A DNA stretch of 64,000 nucleotides from Tigriopus japonicus (lineage: Eukaryota > Arthropoda > Copepoda > Harpacticoida > Harpacticidae), in NCBI GenBank assembly GCA_010645155.1, contig JAAGOF010000104.1, positions 2,003,905-2,067,904 of the forward strand, in the 5' to 3' direction. Every line of letters starts with the position of its first letter. The first letter of the stretch is position 1. The notes under the pieces were generated by a model. It was not told the DNA's origin. It saw only the letters and a program-made list of their open reading frames with translations, and made no database searches. Both the position numbers and the translations under genes were made by a program. Shown one piece after another: positions 27,298 to 38,926 of this stretch.

Positions 27298-30200
27298 AGA
27301 GCCACCGACCCAATACGAAATCATCCATTGAGGTTAACGAATTTGGAAAATTGTGATAAATGGCTTATTGCATCTCTCTTCGGGGCTGAATCGAGTATTA
27401 CTTACAAACTAAACTTCTATGTTGAACCTGCTCAAAAGAATGCCACGTTTCTTCATACATTCGAATTTGTTCATTTGTAGCTTTATATATGATGAATGAG
27501 AAGATTGCCAAAACAACGTACCAGTATAAACACACATCCCTAGGACTCGTCGCGATCCACTTGGTGCTCTAAAGAACTCAATAAGCGATAGTATTAACAC
27601 AAGAAAACGAGATTTGCTATTACTGGAAGCCAACATGAACGAAGATGAATTGAGACAGAAATTGTCACCATACATAATTTTTACTCTATTTGAAAGCATT
27701 GGTGCTAATGTGGGCGGACTATAGTGGAAACAAGTATCCCAAAAATGAAAGTGAATTGACGAATCTTTGTGCAAGATGAATATGTTTCTTTCTTTTTGTG
27801 GTAGTTGTTGATTCAATAGTTCGAGTTCATGGGCGTCGATCATTTCAAATTGGTTTAAACTATTCATATGTGAAAGATATCTTGATCAGTGGAAAGCCTA
27901 CCAATATCTAGATGTTGACATGAATAACGTGTACTGAGAAAAGAGAAAGAAAAATAGCCGATACAAAAATTGTTGCATCTTGAAACCAAGATACCTGTTT
28001 GATTCATGTTTCTTATAAAAATATCACAAACTGAAATAAATCTGAGTGTCGTAAAATGGAGCTTTGACCCATCGCAAACATTATTTCAAAACATTATTCT
28101 TTCTATTCAATGCAACAAAAATGTTGTTTGACATCCTCTATTGGTCGGAAAACAATGCTTGTACCCTTCTTTCACTCCATAATCTGCTAAAAAACGTATA
28201 CGTGTCATAAGACCATACGCTAAAGGTATTGGTGGTGAACAAAAGTCATTCTAAAGTCAATAAAATATGCGAATTTTTGGCATTTTGTGCATTACAAGTA
28301 CAATTGACAAAAACAGCATTTAAAGTAAAAGAACACAAAAATTGGATGCCTATTTCAAACACAAACAAAGATTTTAGATTTTATCCCTTTTAAATGATGC
28401 CGAGATAATCTAGACTTGAAACAATTTACATTTGAGATTTGGGATCCAAAATCTTTGGTGATGGGCAAACTGAAGCGAAAAGTTTATCCAATAAAATTGA
28501 AATCATAAAGTCAAATATCCATTGGAATAAATCGTTTTGTTGCTGCACGGTTGCTTTGGACATGAATTATGCGATATTTTCTATAAAAATATATTCGATG
28601 TGGTTGCTATTTGTTTGGGGTTCTCCATTTGGTTTTGGTAACATTACATTCCCATAAGGTGAGTTCCACCCGTTCCACCGTTGATTTCGAGCAAAATTTC
28701 GGCTTTTAGGTCGTCACCACACATTTTGATCGATGTCCACGTTTGTTTGTTTACATATTTTTCAAGAATAAAGTAGGCTCTCAAAATTTTATTCGCATAT
28801 CTCTCAGTTTATGGAAAGAAGTTGCGAAGATTTAAAGACACAATTGTTGAGGTTGGGTGAAACTAATCTTTTTTGTTGCCTGAAGTAAAAGACATTTAAC
28901 TACGGACAATGGTAAAAAATGAATGCTTATTTGCTAGAAATATAGTTTGAGGACATGCCTGAAACAAAACCAACATTTTTTGCTTCATACGTACATCTCA
29001 TTTCAGATAATTTGCGCTATTTAGATTTGGCCTTGCGTCAACCCAAGAAAATTGTAAGACATGGAAGCCTCCGCTCAAGCGCTCAGTTGTGTATTATTTT
29101 ATATTAACGAATGCCATTCAAGTATATGATTTTTTTATAAGTTTGATAAGACAGATATTCAAGGACGTCGTTTGCTGAATTTCAGCATGATACGTTCCCC
29201 CGTTCATGAATAACAACGTTTCGATATTTGTAACACTCGCAGTAAATACGCGCGGAATCGAGTGACAAATTGACCCCTTTGAATCCCATGAAAACCCCTT
29301 GAAAACACAAATCGTCCTTTTGGACGATTGTTTCAGGTGCACTTGTTTGGGCGGAGTAGCGAGCATCGCTCTATGCTTTAAATTACTCTGCACAGAATTC
29401 AAAAAATGGCTTTTGCCACTGGCTGAGGCATCCAGGTATTTAGCCATCCTTGGGAAATCACATTTAGTCAAAACCGCCTGAATATTGTCCCTTCTACAAC
29501 ACTAGTCCCATCCGCCTTTACGAAGCAAACTTGCCGTTTAAGCCAGACAGTAAAAAAATCCTGCTAAGATTACGAGATTCCTTAGTTTCAGCGTAAACAA
29601 AATACAATTTATTTTTATCGTTAAATAATGAATGGTTCAATGATCGGAATTATTCACATAATCAAGGAAGGCTCGGGCAAATAGGATTCTTTTCGTGTAC
29701 GCAATACACGCGAATGAATTGGAGGGAATGTTGCTGTATGGATCGTCGGTCAATGCACGAGAAAAGCCGAATTGTTTAATGCAGTTTATAGCACAGTGGG
29801 CACCCAAGTACAGTTGAAGCTAATTTCGTACCATGTCAAAGCATGGCACTAGACTTGACTTCAAGGCGAGTCAGAACTGGATTTTGTTATAGGTTTTGGT
29901 AACAGTCACTATCAACATTCGTTTGAGCGATTCTGTTTTAGAAAAATCTACATGAAAAAGGTTTAAACCAGGGACAAAGAGCGATGAAGAGCACTCGGAC
30001 GCAAGAGACAAGAACTTGGTACAATGAAAAGGATATTGCACGGTTTAAAAGTTTTGGGGGTATGTTTCAGATCTTTGGTCAGCTATGAGCATCGTCCCTG
30101 TGTTGCAAGGGAGATGCATTGTATACAATATGATGGTTTTAAACTACAAACGAACTAGATGCACTCGGTCAGTCCAAATGATGAATCTTTGGTTGAACAA

Positions 30201-30970
30201 AAAAATGGATTTGAAGAACAGAGGGTAAATCAGAAATGGAAAACGGAAATGGGGACATAGTGGACGAAGAGCAGGTTGAGACAAAAGGCTTCTAAATACG
30301 TAGTATAAATTGGAAGTAAGGGAAGGTGAAAGAGCGTGTTGGTGAGAACAATGGACTCTTTCCGAGAGGTTTAAATTTCGAGATCATCACAGATTTACCT
30401 TGATTTACGAGTTCAAGAATCTCTGAGCGCAAGATCAATGAGTCAAACACGGATAGACCGAGGGTAGATCTGTGAATTGCCAGCAATCTGCGCCAACAGA
30501 AATAGATGACTTGAGTTAGACAAGTTGTTTTTTCGTTGCGTCTATAACTACTTGACGTAGATACTAACGAGGAACAATAATATAATGTACAATTTTTGGT
30601 GACAGTTATAAATGCTTGCAACAGTAGGAAATTTGTTGGTATTGAATGAATGAATTATAGCAGGATCAACCTGGATTTGAGCGTTACGGAGACTGGAGGG
30701 ATTGTGAGTGCACAGTTGACAAAGGCTGAATAAAGGTCAGTCCAGTTAACAGTACAATTGGCAGGGTTGAATAGTTGAATATTTTGCTGATTTTTCTTGG
30801 TTCTTTTCTAATGCTCGTTCATTGTATCTCTGATTAAAGCTCACTTAGGGTTTACTGATCTTTTTTCGATTCGGAGGATTTACATTGGCTTATGAAATTG
30901 GGTAATCAAGTGCCTTGTTAACTGGTTTTAACTTTCTTTCGACCCTGGCAAACCGTGCGGGAGTGGGGAA
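27298..30970. other. Intergenic DNA between GluCl and the KLF15-like gene
   Basis: The GluCl 3' UTR must begin here. The nearest canonical AATAAA on the plus strand is at 28035-28040, about 740 bp past the stop, with others near 28258 and 28491. The right end presumably holds the 3' UTR of the minus-strand KLF15-like gene. The rest is AT-rich, and I see no recognisable coding region or RNA gene. Confidence 0.5.
28035..28040 (+). terminator. Candidate poly(A) signal for GluCl
   Basis: First AATAAA downstream of the GluCl stop on the plus strand. AT-rich DNA gives such hexamers often, so the assignment is weak. Confidence 0.25.
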
Positions 30971-33537
30971 TCATACAGAAATATTCTCCTTTTGAATGAA
31001 TTTCTTGACAGCCTCGTTGTTTAGAATGTTTTGGGACAGTCTGCCCCGCCTACTGGGTGTGCCATATCCCATGTTTGCAAGGTACGTGTACAATCGGTCT
31101 CGACGGTGAACCTTGAGATGCTTGGCTAAATGATCCGACCTCGAGAAGCGCTTCTCGCATATCGTACATCTACAAATTGAGGAGAGAAAAAACAAAAACG
31201 ATTAATTGCAATAGTTAGGAGCCACATGCGGTCGGAAAATCCAGGCCCCTTATCAAAATGAGGCTCATATTTATCATCGGCATAGACCACAAATTTGATA
31301 AAGGATTGGCTGCGAGGTAACGTGATCATGACCCGATCCATTGCGTTTGTAGTTTGAATTTCCCACAACGTTCTTTGTGTAATCGTCGTACCTGTAGGGT
31401 TTCACTCCACTGTGTGAGCGTTTGTGTCTGGCTAATTCGTCGGATCTAGAGAATCTCCAACCGCATTCTGGCCAAGTACATGCAAAAGGCTTCTCGCCCG
31501 TATGTCGTCGAGTGTGAGCCTTTAGATGGCTTGATTTGGCGTACATCTTGCCACAGCCCGGGTGCTCACAGGGAAAAATCTTGTCGTCATCCCGAATGTG
31601 GGTCTTGGGTGGGGAATTCTTCCTAAAAAGAGAGACAAGAGGCCTGTTACCAACTATGCGCGGGTGACAAGGTGAGCCACAACCAAATGCTATACCTGGG
31701 TATGCCTGTCCCATGGGCGAGGTAATCTTTGTCTTCATTCCGCAATTCGCGTATCCGCCGTGGACCTCGGCATCCCCGTTTGGGAAAGCCGCAACCAGGA
31801 AGAAAATTGCGCTTGCCCCGGGTGTTCATGGATGATCTGGTGGGTCTGGCTACTCCGACGACACGATTGGGTGGGTTCAGTTGAGGTCCTATGGATAATT
31901 GGGTAGAGGTTGTGGTGGTAATGGTGCGTGCTCTGGATGAGTTTGATGTATGAATCAGGGGGTATTGAGTGTGGGATGAGAGGCTGGAATAGCTCACTTT
32001 ATTGGTATAGTCGTGGCATGCCATGTGATGATTTTCTTGGCTGGATGTGGTAGTTAACGCAAGCGCCTCAGCTTCTTGAACATAGCTCAGATTGGTGGTG
32101 TCCGGGACAGAGTGAGTTATGGACGAGCTGACTTGGAACTTCATTGTGTGGTGGTCGAGGTCATCAATATTTGATAAAGATTTCGATGGTAAGGTTTGCC
32201 CAAGGGAGGAACAATTGGACCCGCTTCGGTCTTCATTCATCAAGGTTTCCAGATCCACCCCCAAGACCTTCATGTCATCAAACGATTCCAGAGAGCCGCT
32301 TGAAAACGCATCTGAGCCAGATGATAACTCACTCCATTCCAAAGGGGAAGGATTACCCAAGTCTAGGAACGCCATATCCAACCCATGAGTTTGAAGAGGG
32401 TCATCCATGGTGAAACCAGTTGCTTCCATTTTGATTCTTCCAACTTGAGACCGACTGTTTGTCCAAGTTGTTGATGTGTAATCCACGACAGGTCTCTTTA
32501 AATTTGACATCTGCCCGTGGGATGGGGATGTCGCCTCGTGGGTGCCAGACAGTCTTCCTGATAAGAGCTCTTCAGTGCTGGTGCAGTTACTATGAAAAGA
32601 TGGCTCCCCTAGGGACGCCTGATACTGGACGGATGGTGTCGAGGACGAGCAAGGAGATGTTGATGGTGTATGAGGACAGTTGTTGTTGTTGGAAATGACA
32701 GCACCTTGTCCACAAGACGGTAGAAGCTCATTGGAATCCAGACTCTGGATTCTAAATTCCTCAAACGTGATATTGGTTTCGAGAATTCCGGAAACTGGGG
32801 ACAAGAATTAACAAAGAGTTTGTTAGATACTACCGGTACTTCAGTCCTTTTATCGCACGTGCACTACACTACTGGAGTCGCTCTTTCAGACATAGGGTTG
32901 CAGGTTGCATTGTATTTCAATAGCGGCGCACATATTCTAGGCTTAGGGGTAGCTCCTTGAGAGCAAGGTTGATAATAGCTAGGGGTCATGGTTTCCTCTA
33001 TTCTATGAAATCGTGTCAAGGATTGAGACATGAAATCAGGGAGACACGTGCGTGCTCCTTTGTCCTTTTGCAGTCTTTGGTTTGTCGGACAAAGACTCTA
33101 AATAACTAGAAATAGAGCACTTGTCCCCAATTTCTTTCTCGGCAAAAAAACAGACCTGGTCAACGCCGATCTTTTAACCCAGGAAACGATATCTCGGGAA
33201 ATATGAACTACCAATACCACTTTGTTGGTAGAGTTGAACATATTTTGAATCTCTCGACTACCGAAAGCTTACCTTGCTGTCTATTTGGTTTGAGAGGATC
33301 AATGTCCGATGGAGATTGGACAGGTGAAGAATCGGTAAGGCACGAGGTCATTGAGGTAAAATCGGTAAAAGAATCATCAGGAAAAAAGGCATTGGAAGGT
33401 GTCGAAGAGGATGCCGACCAACACGAGGGAGATCCAGAGGGTGTTGAGGAGTCTAACCATTCGGGCAGGTCATGGTCATCACCAACGGGATCGTCCGGGA
33501 ACAAATCTGAAGTGGACGAAACCAGGAGGTCATCCAT
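30971..33537 (-). CDS. Klf15: Kruppel-like transcription factor, KLF15 type, 4 coding exons
   Basis: This is a nuclear DNA-binding regulator of GC-box/CACCC promoters. Coding exons on the minus strand are 33537-33273, 32794-31696, 31622-31392 and 31169-30971 (TGA), 597 residues with matching phases. Three C-terminal fingers lie at about residues 473-495 ([19 protein letters not shown]), 503-525 ([19 protein letters not shown]) and 533-553 ([17 protein letters not shown]). The first linker is canonical TGEKP and the second is SGVKPYR, as in vertebrate KLF15. The [12 protein letters not shown] signature also favours KLF15 over other KLFs. The long N-terminal region is Ser/Thr-rich and acidic, with an FEEF motif that could be an activation segment. 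A basic [12 protein letters not shown] patch precedes the fingers. The last two introns are short (73 and 222 bp). A 5' UTR acceptor is likely just after 33579. The fingers are certain; subfamily assignment is very probable. Confidence 0.9.
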
Positions 33538-33579
33538 GATGAAGCGGGAGTGAACTGTTCTCTCGATCCAGAGTTCTAC
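33538..33579 (-). other. Likely 5' UTR part of the first KLF15-like coding exon
   Basis: On the minus strand an ATTTTAG acceptor ends at 33580, and the sequence then runs without interruption to the ATG at 33537. This suggests a further non-coding exon upstream, not located. Confidence 0.4.
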
Positions 33580-34447
33580 CTAAAATGTGAACGATGGGGG
33601 AACATTCATAAAGTAGTTGTCAATTGACAGACAACATTCTTGACACCTCCAGTGGCGAGACAAAGAGACGAATGACCCTTATATGTTTCGAAACGCGGTA
33701 GTAATACGACACATCTCGAAACAGACAGATTACGATGCTTTCACGTCTAAATTTCTTGTCATTTGACCAGACGATGACTTCACAGCACGAGAGCTCTGGT
33801 CAGCAAAAAGTCCTGGGAACACACTTGATCAGTAAAAAAGACGGGATTCGTAGAGCCCGATTTGATCAGTCGATAGTTTGTTCCAGGAAAATACCGAAGT
33901 AATCACCGCTCTCTCCAAGTCATGTATGTGTGCACCAAAGATATCCTATATCTCATGATCATCATGAAATCATTGTCATCAAAACAAGGTGATCGGACTT
34001 TTGCGTCTTTGCGAGCACATAATGACATTCATAGGGTTGTTTTGAAAACGTGCTAGTCATTCTTTCTTTCTTTACGAAGCCAGAACAGCTTACCTGAAGA
34101 AACTGCGCAAACGTCAAAGCAATTTTCACTCGTGGTGCGTTCTGTTCGAAGTCGCGCATATTGTGGAACAAAGGCCGCACACTCCATAACAACCGGCATA
34201 ACACAGATGATAAGGTCTAGAAGGCTTCTAATACGACTTGCTAGCTAAAGACCTCATCATGGAACTGAGGATGAGTCATCTGTTTTCATCAGATTGTAGA
34301 AATTTTGACAAGAAAGTCATTCATGACATTGATAAGTCATAGTGCTAAGATTCAGCTCAACACTTTTTTCCAAATCATTCAACAGAACTTAACTCTTTTA
34401 CGCCTAGATCCTAGCCAAGCTTAGAATAAATCAAAACCTACCTGTGC
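33580..34447. other. Upstream region of the KLF15-like gene, no gene seen
   Basis: No open frame with family resemblance and no convincing core promoter element was found. It probably contains the upstream non-coding exon and promoter of the minus-strand KLF15-like gene. Confidence 0.35.
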
Positions 34448-34639
34448 TCATATAAAATGAATAGGATTAATCACAAGCTCACTGTACTCCTCAAACTTGT
34501 CAAGTCCATCAATTCGAATTGAACTCAAAGTGGCACCACTATTCACCAATGCGTTAATTGCAAATGAACCTAATAATAATGTTCCTTCATAGATGATTCT
34601 CGTGTGGGCCAGCTTTCTTCTCGTGCCTTGAACTGGCAT
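34448..34639 (-). pseudogene. Retropepsin-like fragment, probably a decayed retroelement
   Basis: A 63-codon frame contains INALVNSGATLSSI, which matches the active-site loop of retrotransposon aspartic proteases (ALVDSGA followed by a hydrophobic strand). Here the catalytic aspartate is replaced by asparagine. No gag, reverse transcriptase, integrase or long terminal repeat is visible on either side, so at most a short remnant survives. The alternative is a chance resemblance over about 15 residues. Confidence 0.3.
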
Positions 34640-37600
34640 GCACTCGACTCCGACATATCCTGAGACTCACTTCACACACGCTCTCCGAAAATCTTTTGCT
34701 CTGGACCCCAACATCCTTGACTACTCTCCACTTTGCTCCAGAACTCGCTCGGTTAACTTAACCACTGAGCAGTAGCCAGTTATTCCTGGATGGAGCTGTC
34801 GTCTCCCACAAACAAACATGAGTAACAAGTTGTCGGAAACCCATCAGGCGCTGATGATGGTGATGGCTTGGGCGCACATCAGTCCAACTTGGTACCAGTA
34901 TTCATCACTCTTAATCTGTTCAGTGGGGCGAGTCTGTTACAAGCCTTCATTTTGTATTATCGCTGAAAACCAATCGACTCCAACGTACATGTACATATGT
35001 ATTGATGAGCACGAGGGATTAGACTCGACTAGTTCTATTGTTCTCTTCAACCATTGTGAGCATTTCTTGCTAGACTGGACTCTAAATTCTCCGGTCTGAA
35101 AATTCCGATCACGAGTACGATTTCTTTGTTTGTACTTGAATTCAAGTAGGGGTGAAATTGAGATGCTACTAAATGAGTCGGGAATAGCTCACCCTCAGTG
35201 GGAATTCGGTATGGTTGAGAGTTCTCGATTTATTTACGTTCCAAACTTGACCCATCAATGAGGGGTCGAAGTGGGGATAGCTCTTGTTGGAGCAAGACCT
35301 CGTGGATGTCACATCCAAGCACGTGTGTATGGATGTATTTGACTGCAAGTGTGATGTCTCATTGTCATTCGCTTGTCAAATACTTCGGAGTCATGTATCA
35401 AGCTCTTAAGCTGAAGCACGAGATTTCACAGAATTGGATCATGGACGCTCCCAAAAATATTTGCCACATGACGGACCATGATCTTTTCACAAACGCCGAG
35501 TCTTCGAAAAATATGTTATGAAAGAACGAACGACTTTCGAAGATGTACTTACAATTTAGGTGCAGGGAAGTTAGGTTAGAAAGGTCTGATCGGGATCTAG
35601 GAGAGAGAAACACTCGAAGTTGCTACATGTTCCACATTTCGGACAGACCTTGTGGAAAAGGAAGCCATTGGTGTTTTTTCATGGCTTCCTTTTCGAACTG
35701 GGTGACCTTTGAATGAGCTTATAACAATCATATGCCTATTTATTTGATCATCGAACTTTCATGTCACCCAACACGCTTTAGTGTCTTCTGAAGAGCATAC
35801 TGACATTGAAGTGTTCAACAAGGTGACGCAACGTGTTCCAGATTTCCAACCATTCTTGAGTTCGTGCAATAGAATGGATCTCGATAAAAATCAACGGCTC
35901 ACGCTTCATTGTAATAAGATACGCTTGAAATGCGCAGAGCATCATTCGACAACTCTGGAATGGGCTAAAGTTGAAGGCAAGCCAGCAACCCATAGAGGCC
36001 AGGATCTGGAAACCCTCTGATAAGACTCATTAGCACGGATGGAATTCCCCTTTAGAAAATGCCGGAAAAGTGGACCTCCAAAACTATGGCAACTTGCATG
36101 CATATGTTGCACAGAATTAACTAGGGTGGCATCGACTCAATATGATACCCGAGCTGAAACATGTGCCGCCTCAAAAATGGCTGTGAGTGAAGACTTGTTA
36201 ATCGAGCCCATTTGGCTTGATTTCAAAATTTGGGGATGTGCAAATTTTGGTGTCTGTATAGACAATGTATTTAATGAATTGCCGAGAAACTTTGAGGGAA
36301 CGAAACAGATCGAAGATTTTCTTAAGAGATATTATCTTTTTGGAGAAAAAAAATTAAAATGAACGTGATCTATAGCAATTCTATATGATCAATTGGATAC
36401 TTGTTGATTAAAAATTTGAAGCTTGTTTTGAGGCTAAATAACTTACACTAGCGTTTCCCTCAAAGAAGACTTTTTGAGGTTCAAAGGTCAAACCTTATTT
36501 AGAGGCACAATATTTTAGTTACTATGTTGAGGTATACAAGAACTATATGAAAAATATGGTTCTTGTGACAACCACAACTTCTGCAAAAAGTGTTTAAGAC
36601 ATGAAACTTTAATATCAAGAATTCGTTCTTTGTTCTCAATTTAATGTTTTTAATGCGATCAATATTCAATATTGTTTCAACTTTCGCAACACAGATGCAT
36701 AAAACTCTTTGAATTACCTGTAAATCAACATTTGCCAAAGTCTCAAGGTTAGCAAGATAGATGATAATAATCCCTTTGAAGAATTGGAAACCACTTTGTT
36801 TAACAATTCAGTTTTGCCCTCAGTTTATTCAGAAATGTCTTGTTGCAAAATTGTTTTTTCCTTGAAACTTTTTCAAGAGGGTTTTGGTACAATAAAACAA
36901 TAAGATTAAGAGGATGACCCGCAAAAGAATGTTTTAGGGTTTCAAGTGAAACTTTGAGGAGTTGCGTCTGAAAGGGATTTGATGATTTAAGCACTTTAAA
37001 GTGAAAGTTTCTCGAGTTTCACAAACTTTCGAAGAAATCTAATTGGGCCAAAAGAACCGGTTTGAAAACTGACCATAGTTTAAGAAAGCATTACATCCTC
37101 AGAAGAGGGAATCAAAACTTATTTGACGATAGTGAATAATTCCGACTCCAGTAATTCACACTCAACATTACTACGTACAGTATTTAGTGAGCTTTTTATT
37201 CTCATAATTTCTTGATGGAAGCCATTCCATTGTAAGTCCCATTTATCATTAAGCAAACGAGCACGATCTAAATAGAAATTTTGGTGCAGATAGAAATGAA
37301 GAGCAGGATAGTAAACTCTTCTCACTTTTATCTCTTTAACAATATTGAGGTGAAGAGGAAAGAACTCGTTTGATGAGAATAAGACGGTTGATCTCTCTTT
37401 ACTTGAGTTTCCATGATTTAAATGTCAGAAAATCCAAGGCAATAACGAGAAAAAAAATTGAAGCAAATGTTTCTTTATAGAATGAGAAATTCGCCAATTA
37501 AAGTGAACCTTCGAAAAATTTACGAAAGTGTTTGGAAGGACTTACAAAACCGTCAACTAACAGATTGTGTGCCATGTTTCACGCTTTTAGGAAAAACATT

Positions 37601-38643
37601 TCATAATATTAATATTATCATGGACAGGTGCTTAGCCACTAAAACCGTCAAATCATTTATTTAAGGCGGGAAACCACGTCTTAAGTTAAAAAGAGTAACG
37701 TCTACAAGGATAGACAAGACTCTCAAGTCGAACAAAATTTCATTCCTCGAAACTCGATCATATTCATGAGAACAGAGAAGTCTAGACACAAATTGTAAAC
37801 TGAACTTTGACCACTAGTGTGTCGAACAATTAGACGAAGTGCGAACTTACGGCATAATGAAGAAGTATGTAGGAACCAAGAATGCTTATCCAGGATAGTG
37901 TGCAGAATGGAACATATTTCAAAACCAAACTACATGGTACCTCTTGCATGAAAGCAGTTGGGGAGACTAATGACTTTTCTGTAACTGGTCTTTAAATCAC
38001 TTCTATGCTCTCGAGTACATTCATCAAGTTTCATCACGCTTATCTCACCTCGTATTTAAGTTGTGGTCTGAATTGGCTCCCTTCGCTTTTAACTTGACTA
38101 CTCACAAAGTTCCACAAGAACATATCAGCTTGTTACAGAATTTGCCCTTGGGGAAATCTGAGTGGAAACCTCTGACTTGCATCTTTCAGACAAGATTAAG
38201 TGAGCGTCCAGTTCAAAACCTCAAGCCGTTCACTTCCATTCATCAGGTTATCTCTATGACAATAATTGTGTTTGTTCAATGTATTTCATAAACTTGGGGA
38301 GATTCTTTCGATTTGCTTTGCACACGAGAACCTTATTTGCTTGTCCATCAAGCAGTGCGAAGTTTGCATGGAACCAATATTTGCACACGTGTCCGGGATG
38401 GAGGTTCCACCTTCAACCCTTTGCTTTGTTTATTATTAAAGAGACCATTGGAATGGAATAACAAGATTCCTTACAGAGCCAACTATTTCCAAGAAAATGA
38501 CTCATTGATCGATGATTTACGTATGAAATCAGGTCTCTGCTAGATTGCTTCGAAAGTGCTTACTACCATGAAGCATCGGGTTGTAAGTACGTAGTGAAAG
38601 AAATCAATGTTGATGACTCAATTCGGTCGGGACAGAGAAATTC
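34640..38643. other. Intergenic DNA without a recognisable gene
   Basis: Four kilobases of AT-rich sequence. Open frames up to 107 codons (for example 36039-36362) lack any domain I recognise and show no splice-linked partners. No RNA gene was recognised. Confidence 0.4.
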
Positions 38644-38649
38644 TTTATT
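38644..38649 (-). terminator. Candidate poly(A) signal of the ARMC10-like gene
   Basis: AATAAA on the minus strand, 278 bp past the ARMC10-like stop codon. The position is typical for a 3' UTR end. Confidence 0.45.
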
Positions 38650-38926
38650 GGTAACAAATCAGATAGTAAAATAATTTGCACTGAACTTCAGAGCGAAAGT
38701 GAGATTCCAAGTATGTGAAGAACATCGAAATCGGAACTCAATGTTGACTACATGTTCTAATATGACGGATGAAAAAAGGCCTGAGATGGACAAGATCGTA
38801 AAGAGCAAAGACAGTTCAATAATCTTGACGCATGCTTGGTAGAATCAATACAGTGAAATCGTTTAACGAGTGACAATCAATTTGAAACAGAGTTTTGGCT
38901 AAGAGGCTGGTTCAGCTCGTTCAAAA

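Noticed and set aside
33203..33553. Plus-strand 116-codon frame
   Set aside because: It is the antisense shadow of the first KLF15-like coding exon.
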